NCBI GenBank assembly: GCA_900547435.1
Contig: URGO01000016.1
Coordinates: 1-31,667 of the forward strand
Direction: 5' to 3'
DNA: 31,667 bases
DNA from: an uncultured Parabacteroides sp.
GTDB taxonomy: Bacteria > Bacteroidota > Bacteroidia > Bacteroidales > Tannerellaceae
Shown here: piece by piece, positions 25,725 through 31,667 of the stretch
Numbering within the stretch: position 1 is the stretch's first letter
Layout of the letters: the number at the start of each line of letters is the position of its first letter
Made by a program: the position numbers and the translations under genes
The notes under the pieces: model-generated
What the model was told of the DNA's origin: nothing
Database searches by the model: none
The model's input: the letters and a program-made list of their open reading frames with translations, nothing else

Positions 25725-28005
25725 TCACCATAATCTTCGTTACTACGCTTTCCCCACCTTCCTGGGTGGCTGCTAAGACCAAGTAGATGCCGGTTGCTAC
25801 GCGGCTTCCTTTGGCATTTCGGCAATTCCAGGTAACTTGACCACCAACGGATTTGGTTTGATAAACGATATTTCCGGCTATATCTGTTATTTTTACATTT
25901 GAGTTACTCATCAAGCCGGTTATGATGACTTTGCCATCATGTTCCGGGCGGACCGGATTCGGATAAGCGTGTATGTCGGAATAATCGTCTTTCCCTTCTG
26001 TCGCGTCTCCTTGGTAAGATAATGTGCCATATCCGTCAACCGCAAAGAATACCTTCCCGTTTTCCGGATTAATGGCAATGCTGTTGATTGTATTGGTGGG
26101 AAGCGGAGAGTTGTCGGTAGTAAAGTTTTCCAAAACTTCCGTGCCTTCCGCGTTAACCAGAAATACTCCGGAACCTTCTGTGGCAATCCATTTCTGGTTG
26201 CTCCCATCTACCGCTATGGCGTTGACCCGTACACCATTTAGAAGATAGTCAGATTCATCGGCTAAAACTATTCTATTGAATCGTAAGGACTCTATGTTAT
26301 TTGCATTATAGCACACCAGAGGGCCTATGTTGGTCCCGGCCCATATATTCCCGTCCTTATCTTCCGTTATGGAATAGAACGTACTTGCATTCAACGTGTT
26401 TCCTTGGTTATCCATGACGGATGCGTAATAAGCTGATATGTCATCCGATTGGTCGGAAATAGTTCCGTTATCATCAAATACATAAAAACCTAACTGGGAG
26501 GAATGGAGCAGGTTAATAAATTTAGTGCCGTTTTGTGTAATCACTATTTTATCGATGATTTCAGCATTATCAATAGCTGTATTCGTATAGGAGTGCCATT
26601 CCCCTTCGGCGGTCAGGACCTTGATGGGAGAAGAAGAGATACAATTGGTAATCCATAAATTCTTGTTTTTGTCTAACGTAACTCCTCCGATGCGGACATA
26701 CCGATCGTTTCCGGCAAGTGCTGCATCTAATGGACTATTGGTGGAATTGTACCAATTCAATACGGTGCCGTTATGCAATTCGAGTATGCCGTCTCCATAA
26801 TAAGCTACGAAAACATGAGCCGGGTCATCCGGATCGACATCCAAGGTCATAGCATCCTGGAAGTACCGGCCTGTTTGGCTTTCCGCTATACGATAATTAT
26901 AATTTGTCCATAAATTAATCTCGTCGTAATTCATCACCGTATTTTGTCTAAAATAGCGGTCTGTACTACGTCCTCCACCGGTTACCCAAAGTTTCTCTCC
27001 TTTGAATTGCAAATCCCAGGCATAATTATTCTTGGGAGAATTGATAGTCAGTTGGTCTGTAATTATTTCATAGGAGGTCGAACCGGCGTTTTTCTTAATA
27101 CCTTTTAATCCTTCTTGTCCGCAAGCCAGCCAATAATTATCGGTAGTTTGTAAATAACTTGCGTCTTTCAGATTGCTTAGTCCGTTGATGGTTTGGAATC
27201 CATTTAAATTATCAGAGATGTAAAGCGTAGAAGTGGAAAAGGAAAGAAGTTTTCCGTTCTCAACCTTCATGTTGCTTAGAGATGTATTATGCAATAGGCG
27301 CGTTAGGGCGTTGTTGTTTAAGTAATAGATACCTAAGTTGGAAACGGCTAAACATAAACGGTTATCAAAATCCGCTATGCGGCGGATCTGATTGGTTTCA
27401 AAATCGGTTGTATGGAGAGTCAGATTGTTCCAATTACTTTGGTCTAACAAGTTGTCTGTTAATTTTCCATATCGGATGCCTTCGCCGGTCAGCGCATACA
27501 GGTTTCCGTTTAGAATACAAGCTGAACGGACAGACCCAATTCTATAGGTGTCTGTAATTTCCTTTTTGTTCAAATTAACAACCAATATACCGACTTCGGC
27601 TGATATATAAGCGTAATCCTGATAGAGATAAACATCATTGATGGTTTTATTCTGTACGGATGTGTTATTCTTTAAGTAGGGAAGATTGTAAATGCCATCA
27701 TTGCCGAACAAATCAATATTCCCGTTACGATAGGCTATAATTAATGTATGCGAAGAAGCATGATAACGCAATACTTTTATTTTGTTATCGCTTAATCCGT
27801 TTTTGCGAGAATAGGTGGTAAGGCTATTATCTTCTTTACTATAAGCATACAACGAACTATCCGCTACGGCAAATACATGATTGTTGGTTTCTTCTACCTG
27901 TTCCGTGTTTTGATAGGCTTGATAGATTTCCCATTTATCGGCTTGAGCGAATACGGAAGAAGAAAAGCCAATCAATAAAAATAGGATTATATGGATTCTT
28001 TTCAT
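25717..28005 (-). CDS. porZ: PorZ-like T9SS β-propeller protein
   Basis: A 762-residue protein with signal peptide (IILFLLIGFSSSVFAQ). Propeller-type repeats follow throughout, e.g. YSRKNGLSDNKIKVLRYH, YAYISAEVGILVVN, ITEDKDGNIWAGTNIGPLV and NQKWIATEGSGVFLVN. The C-terminal domain runs from about residue 680 (AYPNPVRPEHDGKVIITG, MVIK end). This layout, two β-propellers plus a sorting-type domain at about 760-780 residues, is that of PorZ of Porphyromonas gingivalis. There PorZ belongs to the outer-membrane attachment complex and delivers anionic LPS to the sortase PorU so that T9SS cargo can be anchored. A two-component-regulator propeller protein is the alternative, but there is no kinase or membrane part. 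It follows rdgB by eight bases and converges on the cargo operon, whose products it would help to attach. Confidence 0.85.
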   Translation of the reverse strand: MKRIHIILFLLIGFSSSVFAQADKWEIYQAYQNTEQVEETNNHVFAVADSSLYAYSKEDNSLTTYSRKNGLSDNKIKVLRYHASSHTLIIAYRNGNIDLFGNDGIYNLPYLKNNTSVQNKTINDVYLYQDYAYISAEVGILVVNLNKKEITDTYRIGSVRSACILNGNLYALTGEGIRYGKLTDNLLDQSNWNNLTLHTTDFETNQIRRIADFDNRLCLAVSNLGIYYLNNNALTRLLHNTSLSNMKVENGKLLSFSTSTLYISDNLNGFQTINGLSNLKDASYLQTTDNYWLACGQEGLKGIKKNAGSTSYEIITDQLTINSPKNNYAWDLQFKGEKLWVTGGGRSTDRYFRQNTVMNYDEINLWTNYNYRIAESQTGRYFQDAMTLDVDPDDPAHVFVAYYGDGILELHNGTVLNWYNSTNSPLDAALAGNDRYVRIGGVTLDKNKNLWITNCISSSPIKVLTAEGEWHSYTNTAIDNAEIIDKIVITQNGTKFINLLHSSQLGFYVFDDNGTISDQSDDISAYYASVMDNQGNTLNASTFYSITEDKDGNIWAGTNIGPLVCYNANNIESLRFNRIVLADESDYLLNGVRVNAIAVDGSNQKWIATEGSGVFLVNAEGTEVLENFTTDNSPLPTNTINSIAINPENGKVFFAVDGYGTLSYQGDATEGKDDYSDIHAYPNPVRPEHDGKVIITGLMSNSNVKITDIAGNIVYQTKSVGGQVTWNCRNAKGSRVATGIYLVLAATQEGGESVVTKIMVIK

Positions 28006-28013
28006 CGGGTTTG

Positions 28014-28604
28014 TTATTTCTGAGTTGTTATTTCAGATAAGAATTTATCTAATTGGTCAACAGCCTTGGCACGATGACTGATTTTATTCTTGATATCGTT
28101 CCCCAGTTCGGCGAAAGTTTGCGTATACCCTTCAGGAACGAATATCGGATCGTACCCGAAACCGTTCTCTCCCCGTTTTTCCGTCGTAATGCTCCCTTTT
28201 ACCACTCCGTCAAATAGATATTCTTTGTTGTTTAGTAGCAGAGCTATTACGGTGCGGAATTGAGCATTTCTATTGCTCTTTCCTTCCATTTCCGCCAATA
28301 GTTTTTTCATATTCGCTTCCGAGTCATGCGCTGTTCCGGCGTAACGGGCTGAATATACTCCGGGAGCGTTGTCCAGTGCTTCCACTTCTAAGCCCGTATC
28401 ATCGGCAAAACAATCCCATCCGAATTTATCTTTGATATAATGTGCCTTTTGTAAGGCATTTCCTTCTAAGGTCTCGGCGGTTTCCGGGATATCATCGTGG
28501 CAATTGATTTCTTCCAGACTGACAATCTCTATGGGATATTGTGCCGTTATCTTGCGGACTTCTTCCAATTTATGCTTGTTGTTGGTGGCAAAAACTAATT
28601 TCAT
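28014..28604 (-). CDS. rdgB: RdgB/HAM1 non-canonical purine NTP pyrophosphatase
   Basis: A 196-residue enzyme, the usual length, that hydrolyses dITP, ITP and XTP to the monophosphate plus pyrophosphate, keeping deaminated purines out of DNA and RNA. Family motifs are complete: ATNNKHKLEE at residues 6-15 (nucleotide binding), ETLEGNALQKA, the metal-binding FADDTGLEVEAL with D68/D69, the PGVYSARYAG loop, NGFGYDPIFVPEG for base recognition, and SHRAKA near the end. It is cytoplasmic and depends on Mg. porZ starts eight bases downstream of its stop, so the two share a transcript; the functional link is likely only positional. A perfect hairpin lies about 20 bases upstream of its ATG, so the pair may depend on read-through from the transglutaminase-like gene or on a promoter I could not identify. 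Confidence 0.96.
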   Translation of the reverse strand: MKLVFATNNKHKLEEVRKITAQYPIEIVSLEEINCHDDIPETAETLEGNALQKAHYIKDKFGWDCFADDTGLEVEALDNAPGVYSARYAGTAHDSEANMKKLLAEMEGKSNRNAQFRTVIALLLNNKEYLFDGVVKGSITTEKRGENGFGYDPIFVPEGYTQTFAELGNDIKNKISHRAKAVDQLDKFLSEITTQK

Positions 28605-28624
28605 ATTATTCCTTGTTTTAAATT

Positions 28625-28657
28625 AAAGAGGGTGTGTTGGATAAACACACCCTCTTT
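28625..28657 (-). terminator. Perfect 14-bp hairpin between the transglutaminase-like gene and rdgB
   Basis: The arms 28625-28638 and 28644-28657 (AAAGAGGGTGTGTT and its complement) enclose a 5-base loop. Read on the minus strand, the stem ends in CTCTTTAATTT, a modest T-rich tail. It follows the lipoprotein stop by about 20 bases and precedes the rdgB ATG by about 20. It would end or dampen transcription into rdgB-porZ. Confidence 0.75.
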
Positions 28658-28678
28658 TATAACGGACAGAATATCGAT

Positions 28679-31351
28679 TTATTGCAATTTATGGATAATC
28701 TGCATCATTTGTTCGCCAAGTCCGATGGTATATCCTTGCGATACGAACACAACGCGGTTGAATGTATCAGCAATGATGAAGATCGGCAAGGTGTTGGGAT
28801 GGTCTAATTTCAAGGCTTTCACCATCTCCTGCTGATTGACATGCTTGTTATCTATACCATAAACAATCGTATTCGGTAATTCTCCAAATTCTTTCGGGTC
28901 GAACTTTTTATAGCCATCTTCATCCGGGAATAACAAGACGATTTTTTGTCCCCAAGCCTCCAAGTCCTCTTTTACGGCCGCGATATCACGCATCGCATGA
29001 TTGGTCGGTTCCTGGCGTGCTCCGAGAATGGCTGCAATATAATACCCGCGTCCGGTGGTTGACAATAAGCTGACCTCTTCGCCCTCTATAGTCTGGTATT
29101 TGTTTTCCGAATTGAAATTACCTATAATTTGAATATCGGAAGTGTTTTCGCGCATAGTCAAATCGATTGTAGTTGTTTGGCCGGGTTGTATGGTAAAGAA
29201 AACCAACCGGCTAAGAACTGTTCCGCTTGCCATACGGGTTCCGCTTACCAATACATAATTTCCTTCATCTAATTTTGTTCCGTTTTTTAACAGATTGCTC
29301 CATGTTGCACCGGCACCCATATCCACATCTCCCTCTTCATAATTCAAGAGCTGCAAACGTCCGTCTACCACTTTGGATAATGAGAAATGCGAATAGTATT
29401 TCGGGTCATCCAATGATTTGATGGCTTTGTAGGTCGCTTTCAATGTTCCCGTTTTTGCGGTTGTTTGTTCGCCGGCTTCGAAGTTGATGTCTTGTATATT
29501 TTTGCCCATCAGCTGGACTTTCCCGGTTACTTCATCAATCCGGGCAGGAATACCTAAAGCACGCGACAAGGCAACGAAGAAAATATTGCGGGAGTGCGTA
29601 TCTGCTATGCGGGCTTTCCAAACCCCTTCCGGGAAAATCGGAGCAGCACCCAAATTGCAATTGGCATCAATCCGGATATTATTCTTCACCCATTCTACCA
29701 GTTTTGTCGGGTCTTCCCGGTATGCGTTTGCATCCGTTTCCGAAATAACCTTTTGGAAAAAGGCTTTGTAAGGGGTAAGCATTTCGTTCGAAATGCGAGG
29801 ATTGGCTAATGCAGCCCATTCAATGATGTTCATACCTTCAGGCCGTGGACTATTAACCAAATGATCTTTCAATACCGATAAAGAGACATCTCTCCAATCT
29901 TTCTTCGATAATACATTCAGTAAAGCTGCAGCTCGTTCTGCTTCTCCACGTTCGTTAGCAAATTGTAGGAAATCAACTAATGTTTGGTGGTTCCCTCTGG
30001 AGCCTACTAATATTTCTTTTGTACGTTCTTTACAAGCCCCGGTTAAATTAAAAGGTTCAATAGCTTGTAAAGCCCGTTCTTCATCTAACATCGTAGCTAC
30101 ATACGCATTACGGATAGAATCCTCTTGCGCCATGCGCCGGGTGTTTTCTGCCCGTTGTTCGTCTGTAACGGCCGGAAGATTCGCTTTTTCAGGTGGAGGA
30201 ACGATGTCAAACTCTTCAATGACCTGATCCAGTTTGGTTTTATTCAGCGTCAATGTAATCTCCTGGTCTTTGCCAAAAGATATCTTGCCATACCCGAACT
30301 TGCCATCTTTTGAAGCCCAAACCAGCATATCCCCTTTGCCGGAGGTCAGCGAGGTCTCTCCGTTCTCGTTTGCGGTTTTATTGGCTACGGTGTAAAACTC
30401 GGCATAGATATATACCTTAAATTCCACCCGTGCCCCCGGAACCGGCTGGTTGTTCTCGTCTACGATTTTTACTTTAGCCTGGGCGGTTTCCGCATAATTC
30501 CCGATGATGTTAATCTCGGTATAGACAGGAGTCTCTACCATGACCTCTTCCGGTCCCTGATATTTACCGAATACTTTGGTGTGCATCAGCATACCTCGGC
30601 TGGCCGGAGCATTAAACCAACCCAAATTCAAGACAGGTTCCGGTTCGCAAGCCCCTAAGAAATACCATTTCCCGTCTACCCATGCTTCTACCCATGCATG
30701 GTTATCATCGGTATGTGCCCAGCGTGGGGTATATACCTGACGTGCCGGAATGCCTACGGAGCGCAATGCCGCAACCGTAAAGGTGGATTCCTCTCCGCAT
30801 CGCCCGTAAGCCGTCTTTACGGAAGCCAAAGGCGAGCTGGTGCGTGCGTCAGAAGGAGTATAGATAACTTTCTCATGACACCAGTGGTTGACTTCCAATA
30901 CGGCATCATGCAAGGATAAGCCTTTCACACGGTCTTTCAATTCCTGATAGAAAACCATGCGGCTTTCGTCTAAGTTTTCATTATTTACCCGGATGGGCAA
31001 TACGAAATGACGGAAGATGTCTTCCGGAATGATTTTTCCCCAGGGCATCTCTTCACGTGCCTGAAAGGATGTTCTTATATTCTCCAGGAAATACTCGCCA
31101 CTATAATCGGCTATATCGCCTAATGGCATGTAGGCATATAAAAAGCTCAGGGCTTCTTTCTCTGCCGGACTCATCGGTTGGTCGAAAATGGCCAACAAAC
31201 CGCTTTTCTCTAAACTTCCCTCTCGTGCCTGGAAGTCATTCTCTACTTGCGTTCTGTATGTTTTGTCTGTTATGAAATGCTTCTGCTGATTCTGGCAGCT
31301 CATAAAGAGAAGCAAAACAGGCAAACATAGAATAAAAAGTTTTTTGTTCAT
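28679..31351 (-). CDS. Lipoprotein with transglutaminase-like domains and thioredoxin-like C-terminus
   Basis: I start at the ATG at 31351 (MNKKLFILCL), giving 890 residues. A TTG nine codons upstream would add a non-signal-like MHKQLKHLN. A lipobox-like LFMSC places the lipidated Cys at residue 19. The first transglutaminase-like domain (about 140-240) has YGRCGEES with C185 and NHAWVE with H218. The third acidic residue is uncertain because the usual Asp position reads ACEPE. A carboxypeptidase-regulatory-like β-domain follows (about 290-370; ENNQPVPGARVEFKV). A second, degenerate transglutaminase-like region (about 530-640; ALSRALGIPARIDEV) and a thioredoxin-like C-terminus (KIVLLFPDEDGY, TLPIFIIADTFNRVVF) lacking CxxC close the protein. 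Envelope location is likely. Whether it cleaves peptides or crosslinks is unknown. Related long transglutaminase-core proteins are common in Bacteroidales. Confidence 0.85.
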   Translation of the reverse strand: MNKKLFILCLPVLLLFMSCQNQQKHFITDKTYRTQVENDFQAREGSLEKSGLLAIFDQPMSPAEKEALSFLYAYMPLGDIADYSGEYFLENIRTSFQAREEMPWGKIIPEDIFRHFVLPIRVNNENLDESRMVFYQELKDRVKGLSLHDAVLEVNHWCHEKVIYTPSDARTSSPLASVKTAYGRCGEESTFTVAALRSVGIPARQVYTPRWAHTDDNHAWVEAWVDGKWYFLGACEPEPVLNLGWFNAPASRGMLMHTKVFGKYQGPEEVMVETPVYTEINIIGNYAETAQAKVKIVDENNQPVPGARVEFKVYIYAEFYTVANKTANENGETSLTSGKGDMLVWASKDGKFGYGKISFGKDQEITLTLNKTKLDQVIEEFDIVPPPEKANLPAVTDEQRAENTRRMAQEDSIRNAYVATMLDEERALQAIEPFNLTGACKERTKEILVGSRGNHQTLVDFLQFANERGEAERAAALLNVLSKKDWRDVSLSVLKDHLVNSPRPEGMNIIEWAALANPRISNEMLTPYKAFFQKVISETDANAYREDPTKLVEWVKNNIRIDANCNLGAAPIFPEGVWKARIADTHSRNIFFVALSRALGIPARIDEVTGKVQLMGKNIQDINFEAGEQTTAKTGTLKATYKAIKSLDDPKYYSHFSLSKVVDGRLQLLNYEEGDVDMGAGATWSNLLKNGTKLDEGNYVLVSGTRMASGTVLSRLVFFTIQPGQTTTIDLTMRENTSDIQIIGNFNSENKYQTIEGEEVSLLSTTGRGYYIAAILGARQEPTNHAMRDIAAVKEDLEAWGQKIVLLFPDEDGYKKFDPKEFGELPNTIVYGIDNKHVNQQEMVKALKLDHPNTLPIFIIADTFNRVVFVSQGYTIGLGEQMMQIIHKLQ

Positions 31352-31401
31352 GTTTAGGTGTTTAAGTTGTTTATGCAAAGTTAATTAAAAAAGGAAGAAA
31401 A

Positions 31402-31409
31402 CAAATTTA
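31402..31409 (-). promoter_or_regulatory. Putative -7 box for the transglutaminase-like gene
   Basis: CAAATTTA on the plus strand reads TAAATTTG on the minus strand, the Bacteroidales -7 consensus. It lies about 50 bases upstream of the ATG at 31351. I could not find a convincing -33 TTTG partner. Confidence 0.4.
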
Positions 31410-31454
31410 TTTGTCTAAATATCTGCTGGAATTTTCTATGTGGATTTATTTGCT

Positions 31455-31462
31455 TAAATTTG
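31455..31462 (+). promoter_or_regulatory. Putative -7 box for the antiporter gene
   Basis: TAAATTTG matches the TAnnTTTG consensus and lies about 60 bases before the ATG at 31523. The -33 region has no clear TTTG at the right distance, so this is a moderate call. The gap 31352-31522 contains this and the divergent box and no gene. Confidence 0.4.
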
Positions 31463-31522
31463 TCCTGCAACAAAATGAACTGTTTTTTGTTTTATAAATG
31501 ACTAATTATAAATAGAAAAAGA

Positions 31523-31667
31523 ATGATTCAGAGCGCAGAGATGATTTTATTGGTGGTTTCCATCATTTTGATATTGAGTATTTTTGCCGGGAAGGCAGGA
31601 TATAGGTTTGGGTTACCGGCCTTGTTGTTGTTCTTGGGGGTCGGCATGTTGTTTGGTAGTGATGGAT
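31523..31667 (+). CDS. Potassium/proton antiporter, CPA family (3' partial)
   Basis: Forty-eight codons are visible before the window ends. The sequence begins MIQSAEMILLVVSIILILS and continues FAGKAGYRFGLPALLLFLGVGMLFGSDG. This is the first membrane helix and the GLPxLLLFLxxGMLxGSDG loop characteristic of NhaP2/CvrA-type K+/H+ antiporters of the monovalent cation:proton antiporter group. The full protein is usually about 480-580 residues, with further membrane helices and a C-terminal TrkA-type domain. It is divergent from the transglutaminase-like lipoprotein gene. The family call rests on only the N-terminus but the match is distinctive. Confidence 0.8.
   Translation, partial: MIQSAEMILLVVSIILILSIFAGKAGYRFGLPALLLFLGVGMLFGSDG

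Noticed and set aside
31376..31378. TTG start for the transglutaminase-like lipoprotein
   Set aside because: It would put nine hydrophilic residues ahead of a good lipoprotein signal that already begins with an ATG at 31351.

Overview
The window looks like a chromosomal piece of a gut or oral Bacteroidales, most like Parabacteroides or a relative. The reasons are: TAnnTTTG-type promoter boxes, a general lack of Shine-Dalgarno sequences, FtsX-permease arrays, several proteins ending in type IX secretion system (T9SS) sorting domains, and a recognisable PorZ. Genus-level assignment is inference; classical Bacteroides are thought to lack T9SS, which is why I prefer Parabacteroides-like.

Region 1 (1-8738, + strand) is an ABC transporter array of the MacB/LolCDE type. 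The order is permease A1 (cut by the window edge), B1, ATPase, A2, B2, A3, B3. One ATPase therefore sits among three A/B permease pairs, and the pairs are clearly duplicates of one another. The spacers contain repeated short words, small palindromes and an A-rich leader in front of the start codons. No membrane-fusion protein or regulator is visible, so the array probably continues to the left. A strong intrinsic terminator at 8795-8857 closes it.

Region 2 (8858-25671, + strand) is an apparent operon of very large secreted proteins, opened by a TTTG/TAAATTTG promoter near 8896-8925. The first gene (1025 aa) carries a C9 tract inside its signal-peptide region. The second (1077 aa) has PKD, CARDB, leucine-rich and dockerin-like domains. 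The third is an ancestral ~2661-aa reading frame with a cohesin-like N-terminus, Calx-beta and CARDB domains and a Cys-rich hydrophobic segment, broken by one in-frame TAA at 21068-21070. The last (762 aa) has two bacterial Ig-like domains. All except the amino-terminal half of the broken gene end in T9SS sorting domains. The most interesting idea here is a cohesin/dockerin-like pair encoded next to each other on T9SS cargo, which would make a surface-assembled complex. The middle of the broken gene (about 17.5-20.63 kb) is much more AT-rich than its flanks, as if a domain block had been swapped in.

Region 3 (25717-31351, - strand) converges on region 2 at a perfect 13-bp hairpin. It holds porZ, which encodes a component of the T9SS attachment machinery that the region 2 proteins would need. 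Next come rdgB (house-cleaning dITP/XTP pyrophosphatase) and a lipoprotein with transglutaminase-like domains. At the right edge, divergent from the lipoprotein, is the start of a potassium/proton antiporter gene.

No rRNA, tRNA, CRISPR array, insertion sequence or phage gene was found.
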